64,000 bases of DNA from Marisa cornuarietis (GCA_004794655.1 SMMW01000646.1:620001-684000); one strand, 5' to 3'; positions 22,908 to 36,297 are shown, counted from the stretch's first letter. The notes: generated by a model from the sequence alone, not told the origin. Numbers and translations: made by a program.

Positions 22908-23150
22908 AATACATTTGTGTTTTTCTAGTTTTTAAAAAAAAGTAGTTTATTTGTCTTGAAGCTTAAAGTACGTTGAGGATAATATTTCCTACGGTTAATT
23001 CATCAGCATCGACGGCATTTTTAATTGTCAAGACATTTGTGTTTTTGCTAGTTTTTTTTTCTTAAACAGAATTTGTCTTTAAGTCTAAGATATGTTGAGG
23101 ATAATATTTCCTGCTATTAATTTACCGACATCGACGGTGTTTTTTTTTAA
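22908..23150 (+). repeat. Two diverged tandem units of about 120 bp
   Basis: The series atttgtgttttt, ctagttttt, tttgtctt, acgttgaggataatatttcct, catcgacgg occurs at about 22911-23030 and again at about 23031-23150, with many substitutions. Confidence 0.8.
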
Positions 23151-23654
23151 CGACATCTCATTCCACTTGTCCTGTGCTTTATCATACAATCACATTCACA
23201 ATGAATGTTTTGTGGGAGGGATTCAGTTTCCATTATGAGCTTATCAAGGATTTAAAGCGGATGGCAACTGATGCTTTTTTTTAGCCAGAGGCACAGATTG
23301 GTACTGTGCACAATAATGTCTAAGGCTTCCCTGTCACAAGCATCATTGACTTACGATTACAGAGCAGTATCTGAATGTCATGCGACTCTGGTTACGAGGT
23401 GGACCTAAGACTGTGCTTTCTTAAAAAATATATCGTCGCAAATTTAAAAATCTAGTGGGTTGAACACTTGTTTTTTTAAAGAATAGATAAAGCTCAGTGC
23501 AAGATACTGTTTCCTACAATCTGGCTGACTACCCTCCTCTCTCTTTTCGCTCTCGTGTGCATAGTGTAAGTATGTAAATGAGAATGGCAATAAGTAATTG
23601 GGAAAACTTTAGAAAATATTATTTTGCAGTGAGCTGTATCCAGTTATAAGAAAA
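23151..23654. other. Unassigned stretch
   Basis: Nothing recognised. Confidence 0.5.
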
Positions 23655-23832
23655 AATGGCTCCCCATTAAGCCTTTAAACGACACTTTATTCACAAAGTT
23701 TACGAGTCTCGCAAGTTGGTAGGAAGGTTGTGAAAGTCCACTCCTCCCATCCCCCCACTTCGACCACAAGTCCAGGCGCTGTATCTTCGTGGACAGACAG
23801 TCCTGGAAGATGTGTTTCGGAGTCTGCTCTGT

Positions 23833-23834
<2 letters not shown>
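23655..23834 (-). mobile_element. LINE ORF2 C-terminal fragment
   Basis: The minus strand encodes TEQTPKHIFQDC followed by LDLWSKWGDG and ARLVNFVNKV. This matches the His/Cys-containing C-terminus of LINE ORF2 proteins (Q-T-x-x-H-I-x-x-x-C, then a W-x motif, then a final helix ending in F-V or F-I). The upstream coding part is cut off by the (CA)n tract at 23835. Confidence 0.7.

Positions 23835-23924
<90 letters not shown>
23835..23924. repeat. (AC)45 microsatellite
   Basis: Perfect 90-bp dinucleotide run abutting the LINE C-terminal fragment. Confidence 0.99.
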
Positions 23925-23927
<3 letters not shown>

Positions 23928-26900
23928 GCTGAGCCTGCAATACCTGTCTTCTGAAGACAAACATTCAGAACACAGTGACCCATACGGTGGATGAGGGAAT
24001 GTGTACTACTCGGTGACATCTCTTCTATTTCTCGTGTTCTTTAATTAAATTACGGATGGCATTAATGAAATCTGTCACCCATCCCTACTGTCTCATTTGT
24101 CACGAGATTATTTACAGGTTTCTGGTGTCATTTACTGTCGAAGTTAAAGGTCGATTTTTCCTTCTCAGTGATCAAGTGAACATAAACTACACCTGACACC
24201 CAACATTACCTTCTCCTCTATCTATATGCATATGCCCATGAATTAAATAGCCCTTTATAATGAAGCAATAAACAAAATTCTAAGAATTAAACAAAGTGTA
24301 GTCCCGTGACTTGTAGCCAAGTAAGACACGGCTATGAAATACTGATGGTCACTGCATTATATTTGTTATTTTTATTTATTATTCAAATAAAAGTTCAAGC
24401 AAGTAGATAAACTTTAGGATAATGCACGTGCGTTTTTAGTATTGCCAGAAGGAGAATTTACAGATTTGTAAATCTTTGACAGGATGCTGCATGGGGGGGC
24501 GGACATCATCTTGACATCAAATGATCCGGGAACTTCTCAGTGTCTTTTGTTTGGTGGGGGGGCGGGCGGGGTTTAGACACTGTGATCAAGTAGTCTGTAC
24601 TGTACTGGACACTGTGCCCCTCTGTAATTGGTCATCGAGCGGAGACTCGTTGTCTGGCGGGCAGGATTGTTGTTGTTTTGTCTACAGCTTGATTGGTGAG
24701 TCGGTATGTTTGTGCTCACTGAAACAGATGGTTACTCTCAAGTCAAACCTCAGCGAAACCCCTTCGCTCGAAACTTAATACCAATTTCTCCCCGAAGCCG
24801 GCCAGTGTCAGACATTGCGATTAAGCTGCGCAACCTCCGTGGTAAAAAACCCCAGACAGTCGAACCTTTTCAAGAAGTTGTGTGAGCAAACAGAGAACTT
24901 CATCCCGTACAGGACCCCAAACTCCATCCCCGAACTTTTTTTTTTACCAGTCGAAATTCCATACATTATACATAAGCATAAAAACAGTTCTGCTTCGTGA
25001 TTGCTTGAACATGTGAAACCCAGCCTCCTAGCCCGGCAATATTTATCTTTATGTATTGCTGTATTTGTCGCAAAATCTTTGAGGCATTGGATTAACTCTT
25101 TGACTCTTGGTTCCAGTATGGTGCTCTACCCTCGATCGAAACAAGATGAAATTTTTGTTGCAGATAGTCTACAAGATTCCTGATTCAAAATTCATTCTAG
25201 AGAGAAAAATGTTTCAGTAGTCGCTCAGGTGACGATACTGGTCAGGCTCGGGAGAAGATACCGGTCACGTGACACGTGCTGCCGGTATTTCTGTATCTGG
25301 TTGAGTGCGTGGGAGAAAGTTTACTCCTCACATGCTTAGCAACAGCTCCAGTCGGTTTCACTAATAATACGACAGCCTTGACACATTTAAAGGTCTACTA
25401 GAGTGCACACATTTTGTCAACCGTCTGGGCGCAGCAGGTAAAACTTGTTGTTTCTTACACTTACAGGGAATAATCACTATCTTGAGACAACAGACATTAC
25501 CACAAACAGACGGGATTAAGACAACAGACATTGCCATGCACAGAATGAGGTCAAGATCGTGATGTCAGAAAAATATAGGGGTGACATATATTCCTACATC
25601 TCTCATTGGCTGTAGTCTTGACAACGTAAACGTGCTCATATACAACCGTGATGTCATGACTTTGAACTTTGAACTTTTACCATGTTTGAGGAGTTTCTCG
25701 AGGCGGGAATGAAATTCTTTTTAGTAAGCTGAGATGATTTACTAGGAAAAATAAGTTGTTACACCCTGAGGTACTTTTAAGTTTAGCTGGCGACAAGCGA
25801 AACTCACGGTGAAGCAAGGTTGAAGAAACCCCCGCACCACAAAGGGTCCCAACGAACAACTTATTTCAATGGTTTTCACGAGAAGCTGGGTAGAGTACAG
25901 GAAGCTGGGCGCTTGGTACAGGGAGGGTGTTGGATGAGGGCACTTGTTATTGCGATGCATGTGTATAGGCCACCCTGGAACCGCAGAACTCGTTCACGAA
26001 AAGCGATTGCGGCATTTGCGACTTTCTCGCCGGCCTGAGGAGCAGAGATTTGATTGCCTGGGAAATAGTTCTGGGTGGAGACAGGTACTCTCAGGTGCCG
26101 CGTACAGGTGCTGCTAATAGGGCGCTTTGACAGGTGAAGGGAGTTAGCGGTTAACGACCAGCGTTCTCGATCACCGACGATGTTGGGTTCAAAAGTTTTG
26201 GGTGGCAGCCAAGATAACTTTCTGCAAAGCAGTTTTCAAATGACTTTTGTTTTTCTTACTTTCTTTCAATGCGTGCTTGGCTAGTTTTGGCATACTTCAA
26301 AACAGTCATCTATCATCTATAATCATCCGCTCTTATCTTTCTTGAGACTTAATTTTACGACCGCAAGAGCGTTAAGAAGATCATAGCTATCATTCCGCAA
26401 GTAACAAGAATCGAGCCAACCATCCTCAGAATTAGACCGAGGCAACGCTTAGTAAATCTCTCCTGGAGACGCAGCTGCCATCCAGAAGTTTTTGGAAGAT
26501 GAAATTTAGTCACACGTGTCTTTTGTTAACAGCAACCTGTCCAGACAGGCGGTCAGCATTAATCCCCACCCACATCCCCCTCCTCCAATGAACACCGTGT
26601 TCGCGGCATATTGTCGACAAGAACGTAAAGACTCATCCGATCGTCTGTCGGTATTTCTGAGGAACATGGGAGGGAGAGGGGGGGGGAGAGAGAGAGAGCA
26701 ACCTTTAAAAACTCTTCTCTTCTTTCGTTCCGGCCCCGCCATCCCTCAAACCGTCCACGTAAGAATAAGGAAACATATGTGACAGTCCTCAGCATCTTTG
26801 GTCCATCCTTTTGAAGAGATTACAGGGGCATGGCCTCGCGCAGGCCTGACAAATGAGTGGCCAAATATAATTGTTGTGACACGACAACTGTAGGCTTGGC

Positions 26901-27690
26901 GGCACGTGCAATTTCCAGTGCTTTCCCCTTCCCACCCGCTTGTGTGACCGACAATGCCAGAAAACAAATACGTCCTTCTTTGAAATGGACGGGTGTGCCT
27001 AGAGGCGCGAGGGGTCTGCACAGCATCATTCTGTAGTCTCGTTCCTGCGCTTCTCCGAGATTTGGAGGGGGGCGCGATCGCGCGGCATTTGTCAGTATTG
27101 GTGCAGATAGGAACCAGGGCCATCTTGCCTCGTTCTGAGATCTAATAATTTGGGGAAAAATTTCGCTCCTGCGTCCTATCAAGCGAGGCCCTCGCACCTC
27201 TGGCCGAAGAGCCACCCTGCCAAGCGGCCCCAGAAGGAGACCGTTCGCAGATGATGATAAATTGCGCAAGGGAGGGAACTAAAGAAACTCCCTTGGCACC
27301 CGCAACCGCTTATTTCCGCGGGCAGACAATGTTGTGCAGCGCCAGTCTGTTTTATCTCCTCACGTGGCTTCTTTCCCTTTCGGAATTTGTTCTGAAGCTG
27401 GAGGCTGTTTTGATGCCCTGTAGTTGTTATTTTTATTGTTGTTATTTTTGGGTGGCAAGTAGGAGAGAGATGTTAGCTTCCGTTCACGTCCATAGTTCAT
27501 TTCGTCACTCTGTTCACTTCCACCTTGTTTGTTACGAAAACCTGCAGCAACAAGCAGCTAGCCTGCATTCTTAAAGGACTAGTAGCGTGCAGTTTTTTCT
27601 GATAATTATTGGTTAAACCTCAGCGCAAAATACTGTTTCCTCCAAATCCCCCCCCTACCATTCTCATGAGAAGCACACCTTAGACGTCAC
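23925..27690. other. Unassigned stretch
   Basis: No gene recognised in 3.8 kb. Open frames at 24521-24778, 25820-26038 and both strands of 26500-27270 lack motifs; the last set reflects GC- and CpG-rich DNA (around 27060-27330) that could be regulatory. A short duplicated phrase, acaacagacattgcc/acc, occurs near 25490 and 25522. Confidence 0.45.
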
Positions 27691-27691
27691 C

Positions 27692-27765
27692 ATGACAATG
27701 ACAATGATAATGACAATGACCAACTTTATTAGTCCCCAGAGGGCAATTTAAACATGGGAAGGTAC
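27692..27765 (-). mobile_element. LINE 3' end with (TCATTG)n-type tail
   Basis: gacaatgacaatgataatgac repeats precede ccaactttattagtccccag and agggcaattta. On the minus strand this is a 3' UTR end, AATTGCCCTCTGGGGACTAA, then TAAAGTTGG and a TCATTG-type tail. This form is common for 3' termini of L2/CR1-like LINEs. Confidence 0.55.
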
Positions 27766-27891
27766 TCAGTTACTATATATGAGTAGCTACACAATACGTA
27801 AGGAAAAACATGAGCAAGTGGGAAAAAGTGTGAAAATATGAGCAAGTGGGAACATATGAGCAAGTGACAGAATCTTAAAAAAAACTCTAAC

Positions 27892-27919
27892 ATCTAGACC
27901 ATTCAAATGCACACAAACA

Positions 27920-27953
<34 letters not shown>

Positions 27954-28019
27954 CACTGACAACAATTCATCTGTAATTGGTGTGTGTTTGATGTTTATGT
28001 GCATTTGAATGGTCTAGAT
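27892..28019. repeat. 30-bp inverted repeat around (TC)n(AC)n
   Basis: The left arm at 27892-27921 and right arm at 27990-28019 match at 29 of 30 positions in inverse orientation (atctagaccattcaaatgca is shared). The interior has CT and CA runs and a facing GTGTGTG, which extends pairing. Confidence 0.93.
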
Positions 28020-28111
28020 TAAGGGTTTTTTGCCATATACAGAGGCAAACACCACAGACATCAGAATATTGTATGGATTCATCAGCCAACGAGACATCAG
28101 AAAAATATGTT

Positions 28112-28340
28112 GGGGCCCCGCTAGTGTAGTGGTTAAAAAAACTCGCTTGTCACCACAGCATTGAGCGGCTCAAGGTTCAGATCTCGTTTCGGGACACTCT
28201 CTGTATGTGACACCTGTTCGCAGAGCTGGGCGCCGGTTTTTTTTCCCGGGTACTCCGGTTTCCTCCCTCTTCCCTTTCCCCCAATAGTGCGAAATTGCCG
28301 CAAGGTGGAAGCACTTTCCCACTAAATAAACCAACCAAAG
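28112..28340 (+). mobile_element. tRNA-derived SINE with conserved core
   Basis: Clearest full copy in the window. A box tagtgtagtggtta at 28122-28135, B box ggttcagatct at 28174-28184, then ctctgtatgtgacacctg, gggtactccggtttcctccc and a tail with gcgaaattgccgcaaggtgg and aagcactttcccactaaata. Related copies or fragments are at 4.88, 8.80 and 60.86 kb (minus), with a tail variant at 39.84 kb. Confidence 0.88.
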
Positions 28341-28966
28341 GAAAAATATGTTCATGAGGCATATTGTGAAGTCACAATTTAAACTTTTTCTGCTGTGCAT
28401 GCTGATGTTTGAAGGTGCGCATTTAAACGCGCAGATTATAGGAAATAGTATCTTTAACTGACCTTTACCCAGTCATAAGAAAACTAAAGTGTTGCATCTA
28501 GGAAACCGTTAGATAAGTAAATACATTTCCTTTTTGTCTCGGCAGAGAACAGTTTGTATATCGCATGTGAAATGGTTGACAGCACGTACTTTTCACGGGG
28601 TTGGGGAGTGGAAGTAGAGAGGAGGAGGAAGGGGGGTGGGGTTAAAGCTGATGGTCACGTGATTTCTCTCACACCTCACTGTTGCCTCGCACTCTTTTGT
28701 CGATAAAGCCTTTACACCCCGCTCCAGATCGAGACATCTTTAAAACGAAGGAAGCCTGCATAAACATGAACGGCTGCTGATGAAAATCGACCGCTGGGAA
28801 GAGAGAGAGAAAAAAAGAGAGTAAAGCCGATAGGAGCCATCAAAAATAAATGTATCCGCGGGTATACAAGTGTTATAATGTGGGTTTGTTCTGCTTGTTT
28901 CCAGCACTAATATAACAGAAGGTTCGGCGCAGTTAGACTAATCGCTGGAAAACTGTTGGAGTTTTG
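28341..28966. other. Unassigned stretch
   Basis: Nothing recognised. Confidence 0.5.
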
Positions 28967-29221
28967 TCATCTGTGACATCGTCTTCCATGTTTTTTATCT
29001 GATTTATTATCTCTACAACCATGCGCAACAAAATCCGCTTTCAGATGGTAATGGAGTAAACAGGAAAGAGTGTTTCCAGCAGAGCTGTTGTTAATATTGA
29101 GGATGGCAGTTAATAATAATAAATAATCAGGCAGCTTGACAAAGCCGGCCTTACCGCAGTTATTGATGACTGCTTTGGCGACAAAGTGGATGACTCTCTC
29201 TGTATGATGTAGTAATGACAT
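28967..29221 (-). mobile_element. Probable Tigger transposase C-terminal fragment
   Basis: The minus-strand frame contains RVIHFVAKAVINNCGKAGFVK. This fits the segment after the third catalytic Asp in pogo/Tigger transposases (A-I-x-F-V-x-K-A-W ... I-x-N-C-F-x-K-A-G-F). About 10 residues between the helix and the N-C motif are missing. No DDE residues are present, so the assignment rests on this one block. Confidence 0.45.
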
Positions 29222-30121
29222 ACAACATGCAAGATTAAAAATGCTGATGAAAGTAATAGGAACTGTGAGGATTAATTAAATTAAGTTTTTTTTGTCCGGT
29301 CAGCATGTTCTATCAAGACTGTCGCGTGTGGGGTGATATCTGAACAATTATATTTAGAACATTTTTTGGGGAACAAATCCTAGCCATGCATGAACACTGA
29401 TGTAATGAGATCATTCTAAATAGCTCGGCATCGTAAATATCTCCTCCCGACTATTATTCTTGAAAATATGACCGATCCATGGAAACCCAGCGGTTAAAAT
29501 CAACATTACTTGTAGCGCTCGGCACTTCCCCCCCAAACAGACAGTTAATTTGTAACAGCGATTCTGATGTATAGTTGCACCTCTCGACTGCATCGTCGGC
29601 AGCTGGCGCAATCTGGCCGCAGATGTCCGGGGCTGCAACATGGATTGTCTTCAAATCAATCTCTTGGCTTGAAGCCAGACACGCATTCTGTGGGTAACAT
29701 CTGCCAGCAAAGTTTTGATTGCAATTAAAACTTGCGTACTCTTGTTTAAGCCATTTATAAAACGCCAGGTTGGTTCATTAACCGTCTGGGGGCGCTTTCG
29801 TCAAGGTCTCACATCCACACGGGCTAGAAGGACTTGGTGGGGGGGGGGGCATCCACGTGACCGTCGCTATTTTTAGCATAAGAGTTTTCGGCGAAAAGTC
29901 ACGAGTTTGTTTGTTTATTTGTTTGTGTGTTTGTGTGCCACCACCAGATGGCGCGGTGCGATTGATGAAAAATGCCACTTGCTCGCATCTCACCTGCATC
30001 CCCTGCAGGTTGAACAATCGTCGTTTACCTCGATTCTCAGCTCGTAAACTGTGCACGCAAGTAAATTTTAAAACAAAGTTTCGAAAATCATTTTTCTTTC
30101 TATGTATAAACTTAGGTCGTT
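29222..30121. other. Unassigned stretch
   Basis: No gene recognised. Includes a G run near 29839-29849. Confidence 0.5.
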
Positions 30122-30123
30122 GT

Positions 30124-30162
<39 letters not shown>

Positions 30163-30182
30163 AGGGCGCGCGCGCGTGTTTT
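30122..30182. repeat. (TG)n with GA/CG-rich flank
   Basis: TG run at 30130-30160, then agagggcgcgcgcgcgtg. Confidence 0.95.
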
Positions 30183-33100
30183 CGCGTGCGTATGTGTACA
30201 CGCGCGTGGCTGCATATGTATACAACATCAAAATTAATTCCCAAAGAAAGATCTTTACTTTAAAACTGTTACTGTTAACAAACCCATGTAACCATGCTTA
30301 CGATAAACCTAACAACTGACATTACAGAGCTGTACATGTCACGTGAGAACCTGCCTTGAACCCTCCCTCTCCAAGTACCCTCCAGTCCCCTTCCCCCCCC
30401 CACCCACTACCGGCTTCCCAGCTCACAAAATGATTTGCAAACAATCGCCGGAGCATACCTCAGTTGGCGAAAGGTTCGTTCGTTTGCTGTCAGCATCTGA
30501 GGTTTGTCCCCCAATTACCGCCTGCTACGGTTGACTTATTATAGCATCAAGCTACCTGCGTGGAGGAGAAGTGAATGTCCCGCTACACAAAGTATGATGC
30601 TTGCTTAAGAAATTAACCTGCTCCCCTTCTCCGCCCCCCTTGCGTGCGGCAGGCCGGCTGGGAGGATCGATAACGTCATCACATTAGCGCACGGTGTCTC
30701 CTAATTAGATGAGGGAGATGCACGCGACTTGCGCAAGACTGCGGATAACATTTGACTAACAGCTCACGGGTTTGTTTGCATCCTGAGTCAGGCGAGTGTA
30801 GTCTGCAGTGTCTGGGAGCAAGTGATGTTGTAGATGAGGCTAAATCTGATTCCCTGTTTCTGTAGCCTGGTGGTTGACTGGGGAACAGGATGTTTGCTTC
30901 ATTAAAGAGGCATGGATGTTGAGTGACAGGGAATGTATCACCGAGGTGAATTATTTTTGTAGCTTTTCAAAGTATAACATGTGGTTCCCAGCAGATGAAG
31001 AACAATTTGTGTAGCTGCGGTGGTGACAGGAAGGAGTTATGTGACTTCAAATTGTAAAAGTTTATTTGGAGCTGGGGATAAAATCTACTTTATAAAAAGA
31101 TTTAGCTCTGTGTACATAGAAGCTTTCCTTCTCTAATTTAATCAGGTGTCAACAGACAAAAAAATCTATTATTCGTTCTACACGCACTTTTAGAAATGTT
31201 AAGGTGTTAATACTTTCACATTCGTGTAACAGGATATGCTTGGGTAGTCGCTACAAGAAAGTATAAAGGAAAGCAAGATATAAAACAAGTCTTCTCAGAC
31301 TCGAGCTCATGATGGGGCTATAAAACACCTACAATGTTCCCGCAAAGTATACAAAAAGACAATGACCATGGGCAATGATAATTATTTTAAAAACGAGGAG
31401 GGTAGCATAAGTACTACACTTTTCTAAGTGTCACTGAAGTCGTACTCTAACCTTTTCTTTATTTTACTTTCAGGACCTTTTTCCGACTTCCGCAAAAGAA
31501 GAAGCCGTGCTTCATTAATAATTCCCAGCTCATCAGATAAAATTAAAATATTTTGTTCCCACAATTCTTATCAACATTTCCAGGCTGGCCTGGGAGGCAG
31601 ATTAGGGTGGAGGTGATAGTTCTGTGCAAACACACTTAGCCTTATCACCACCCCTTTTGTTGCTGCCTACAGCCTTGCGTCCTGCAGCTTAACAGCAATG
31701 GAAGAAGACGATGCTCTGTAGAGTTGCTGGAGGCAGAATGGCCTCGAGGGGAAAATTGCTTCCACAATCTGCTTTAATAAATAATTCAATTACTTTATGA
31801 ATTTATTCAGCATTGAATGGACTGTACACCTGCTCTACTTGTTCACGGCTAAAACAAACGGCCACCGGACAGAAGGGGGCAAGGGGAAAACAATCCTTTA
31901 TGTGGGAAGATGGAGGAGGGGAGGGGAGGGGATGGGATTTTCTAGGGTCTGTTTTATTATTGAGTCTGAAAGACTTGCATGGTACGAGACAAAATGTAAA
32001 TGATGTTCCTAAGTAATTAAAAAAAATTCGTTTAGTTCTTCTGCTCATTCGTTCAGAGTCTGAAGAAAGCAGAGAGGTAAAAGGGTCGATGGGTTAACTG
32101 GTTCGGCCTGCTCCATTTCAACATCGAGAATTTGTTTGTTTGGATTTTTTTTTTCGGTGACGTCTTTGCAGACGTGCAATTAGCGAAACACGCCACCCGG
32201 ATATTCCGACAAGTTGGGGAGGGTAGAGAAGAAGGGTGGGCTCGACAGACGGGTGACATGGACAGGTGGAGGGACTGTCACGGTTCGAATCGACAGACTG
32301 AGCTCGTCGTTAGGCAAGTTACTTCCCTTGCACTGTGCGGCGCAGCAAACGTCTGGCATCCAAACCCGCGGCACCTCCCTGAGATCTTAACATCTCCACT
32401 AAGTGAGATCGTGAGATCATTAGCAATAACAGTATCGGGAAAAGTTGACGAGAGAGTGTGTGTGTGTGTGTGTGAACATGCGCACGTGGGCGAGGGAAGT
32501 CTTATTAGCGACAGGTGATATGTGGGGATGATGATGATGATGCCACTTACTATTTTTTTTTAAATCAATCCCTAGCACTCTGGTAACCTACTATTAATGC
32601 TAGAAAGACCTTTCCGAACATCGAGTAATTGTAGAATATGTTAACCATTTTCTCCTGCTAATTATTCTGTACTCTGGGCTCAGGTGCAACTAGGGACAAA
32701 TTAGCCTACATAGTCTTCATATTTATTAATGTATCGCGAGAAAAAAAGGAGAGAAAAAAAGCAGATAAACAGCAGTCGTTAAGTGAGAGAGGGTTTAAGG
32801 TTTATGGTTCATTCACGGACAAAGAAATCTTTTAATGTTATGAGGTCAGCTCGTGAATAGGAAAAAAAACACTTTTTAAAAATGGGAATGTATTTGACAG
32901 ACCTAAATTACGCCCGAAAGCAACAACAAGAACCTTAATATTATTATTATTACTAGTCTTTAGGTTGTTTGTTACCTTTTTTACGTGTTTACTAAATTAA
33001 TATATTTTACAATGATGTTTAATACATAATATACCAATACACCAAAATGTTACAAATATACATGAAAGAATAATATTTAATAGCACAGGAAAAAAACAAA

Positions 33101-33437
33101 TCACCCAACACAATGAGTGCCAATTCCCTGTCAAATGTTTACTAGATTATTAATTAAAACTGAAAATCCGTGTATCGGTTTTTACCATATTTTTAATATT
33201 CTTGCGATCGTTTAGGCTTTGTGGCGCAGTCAATGATGTGCACGTGTTGTTATCTAAATATTTCTCGCGGACGAGCAGTTGTATTGACTCGTTCCGATAG
33301 TAGTAGTCTTGTTGAGCGGGGGTAGATAACGAGGGAGGAGCCATCAGTAAGAAAAACTCATTACTGTGTGTAACCAGGACACGGACAGTAATGTAACCCC
33401 CATAGTAAACAGTAGCACCTGGAAATTGAATGCTTGT
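30183..33437. other. Unassigned stretch
   Basis: No gene recognised. The 30640-30790 part is moderately GC-rich with CRE-like and homeobox-like motifs (see findings). Frames at 31800-32520 have no family motif. AT-rich from 32.5 to 33.2 kb. Confidence 0.45.
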
Positions 33438-33554
33438 TCACTCACTCACTCACTCACTCACTCACTCACTCACTCACTCACTCACTCACTCACTCACTCA
33501 CTCACTCACTCACTCACTCACTCACTCACTCACTCACTCACTCACTCACTCACT
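33438..33554. repeat. (TCAC)n microsatellite, about 29 units
   Basis: Perfect 117-bp tetranucleotide array. The Ser-Leu-Thr-His protein frames over it are translated repeat. Confidence 0.98.
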
Positions 33555-33813
33555 GCTTTAGGTCAGTCCCTGTACCTTTAGACTGTCGTCAGGTACCAGG
33601 TGATCACTCACTCCGCACTGCTTCTTTCCTGGGGCCACAGTCATGAAGCGGAGGTAAGCTTACCTTGTCACACCAGCATGTTCCTGAGGAAAGTATCTAC
33701 CGAGTTCATATATATATATAAATATAAATCCCCATTTACTTTCAACTTGCATGCAAAAGGAAAGGTGATTAAACACGGCTTCACATAATCACTACTCCAG
33801 TTTCACGAACCGG
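33555..33813. other. Spacer between two tetranucleotide arrays
   Basis: Unique-looking 260 bp with a short (TA)n at 33707-33719. Nothing recognised. Confidence 0.5.
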
Positions 33814-34045
<232 letters not shown>

Positions 34046-34522
34046 AGTCCCTCTTGGCACCCGAGCATAATGTGATGCTGTACTACCCTTAAACTCACAA
34101 GCAAGAACAGCAACTCCCCCAAAACATCTTCATGGTGCATAATGATTATTGCAGGCATGAGAAAAATGCAGCAAGATGTGTTATATCATACTACTCTATA
34201 TCATACTACTTCTCTCATACACACAAAACACAACCTCCCCTCCCCCCACACACAATGTCTGTGTGTGAGTACATCTGGGCGCGTAAAGAAGTGTCGGTAT
34301 GCTTATGTGCATATGTGTATATATGTGTATGTGTGTGCGTATATATATATATACGAGAGAGAGAGAGAGAGGGGGGGGAAAGCGTCAGTGAGATAAAAAC
34401 AGAGAAAGCATAGAAAATAAACAACCTGATGCTGTTAGAGCTTGTTAGCTCAAGTGGTGGGTGACTGGATTATTTTATCGATAACAGATTTGTTTGGCGA
34501 GATTTTAAATTAGTAGGTTATA
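34046..34522. other. Unassigned stretch with short TA and GA runs
   Basis: (TA)n at about 34340-34352 is followed by (GA)n to about 34370. No gene recognised. Confidence 0.55.
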
Positions 34523-34617
<95 letters not shown>

Positions 34618-34618
34618 C
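34523..34618. repeat. (CAT)32 microsatellite
   Basis: Perfect 96-bp trinucleotide run; encodes a Met or His run depending on frame. Confidence 0.99.
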
Positions 34619-34734
34619 TGGTAGACCCCGCATTACAGTAATCTGCTCAAGGATCGACGAGCATACAGGTATGACAAGCACAGGAATCTTAGTCACGTGA
34701 CGAACAGGTAGGTACGATAAGCGCAGAAATGATT

Positions 34735-35507
34735 GATGATTTTAGGAAGGACAGAGTTGATTTTGATGAAATGCTAATTAAAGGAGAAGTAATAAAAAAG
34801 AGTGGACAGTTATAGTTAGGCATAATTATTGATGATCAGCTTACTTGGAAAGCTCATGTAGATAAAGTTATTAAGAAAGTGCATCGCCGCCTGTACTGTC
34901 TGTGAAAGCTGAAGTCTTTGGATGTGCGCTGGGAACTTCTGTAAATATTTTATACCTCTGTTATTACTAGACTTTCAGCGGGGTGGGAACATTGCAAAGC
35001 AGGACAGCACAAACTGAACAAGAATATCGAGAAAACAGGAGGTGTGGTTGGGTGGGGACAGAAGGACATAGAGAAAGCGTTTGACAAACTTCTGATCCGC
35101 AAACTGACTTCAGTTTTAGCCGACGACTCGCACCAACTCTGACAGGAGCTTGACACGAGGCCCCTAGATAGAAGTGGCTGGTTTAGAGTTTATACAGCTA
35201 GAACCACACTTTATCTGCACTCATATACCCCGGTTGCAATCCCCATTTTAATCGACTCCTGGATAGAAGACACTCAGACATACAGGTGGCCTTACTGCTT
35301 GCACCCTTTCTGGAGTGTCCACTTGACTGGATATCTTTGAACTGATGTTATACTCTTTTTCTATTTTGAGTGGTAATAACAATATGACATTCTATGTGTG
35401 TTGCGTGCGTCCGTGTATGTCTCTGTGTGTCTTTATCTGTAAAGCGCCATGAGCCTGCCTATAGGACCGACATATAAAAAATTCGCTTTATTATTATTAT
35501 TATTACA
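34735..35507 (+). mobile_element. L2/CR1-like LINE, 3' end of ORF2 plus 3' UTR
   Basis: GIIIDDQLTWKAHVDKVIKK then RRLYCL (about 34820-34903) is the thumb/connection block after LINE RT. KAFDKLLIRKL and a short C-terminal segment follow, with stops and frameshifts. The 3' UTR carries gtaaagcgccatgagcctgc (35441-35460) and ends in (ATT)n at about 35489-35505, the (TTA)n-type tail typical of several L2/CR1-like families. 5'-truncated, as expected for target-primed retroposition. Confidence 0.75.
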
Positions 35508-36297
35508 TGTACAATATTTTAATAGTTGCGAGAGAGACTGTAAGTGAATTGAATGTGGTCAGTTTATCTTTTTTTCCCATGTTACCCTTGGCAGACAAAA
35601 CAATTTCCTGGAAAGGATTAATAAAGATATTTAGTATTGATATCGTATCGTATCTTCGCGATACGACAAACATGTGGGTCTGACAAACACAGAGATCCCT
35701 GTGGCAGGATGAACATACAGGTCTGACAAGCGGAGCCCTTCTGTGAAGACGTAACGTGCATGGACCCAGCGTGACCTCCCAAAGGGCCTGCGTGCGCCTG
35801 GTGTCTTCATTCGTCCACGCACGCACGCACACTTGGCGGACAGGCGCGCGCTGTTTCCAAGGAGGTGGTGGAGTCCCTCGGTCAGGAAGAGACGTGCAAC
35901 CCGGGCGTGCGCTGTGACGTCTGAACATGTTGGGCTAGGTTATAGCCATCGACGATCGAAGCTCAAGAAGGAAGAAGAAGAAGAAGGAAAAAAAAAAGAA
36001 AATAAAAGGAAAGACAGATGGACATACTGACTGCATTTTTGTTCTCTTGTATGGAGCGTGTTGAAGAGTTCGCCTTGCACGGGCCGTAACTGGTCAGATA
36101 TTTGTATCCGTGACGTGTCCGACACAACCACCGACAGCTGCTGGCGAAACGTCACCTGAACTGAAGTTGTGACGTGTCTGATGGCCGTCAGTTCCCACCA
36201 CGCGACCTGCAGGCTGGCTTCATTCAAACAGGCTGTCGCTATGTCGCACCAATTAGATCCACCTCCTTGGTCTGAAAAATTGTTTTGCATGCATGTA

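Noticed and set aside
26105..26200. tRNA-like segment (ttagcggttaacgac ... gggttcaaaag)
   Set aside because: No acceptor-stem pairing and no SINE body or tail nearby; probably chance.
26500..27270. Several overlapping GC-rich open frames on both strands that might be a gene
   Set aside because: No strand is favoured, there are no domain motifs, and frames stay open because of base composition.
33366..33646. Leu-Thr-His-Ser repeat protein
   Set aside because: Direct translation of the (TCAC)n microsatellite.
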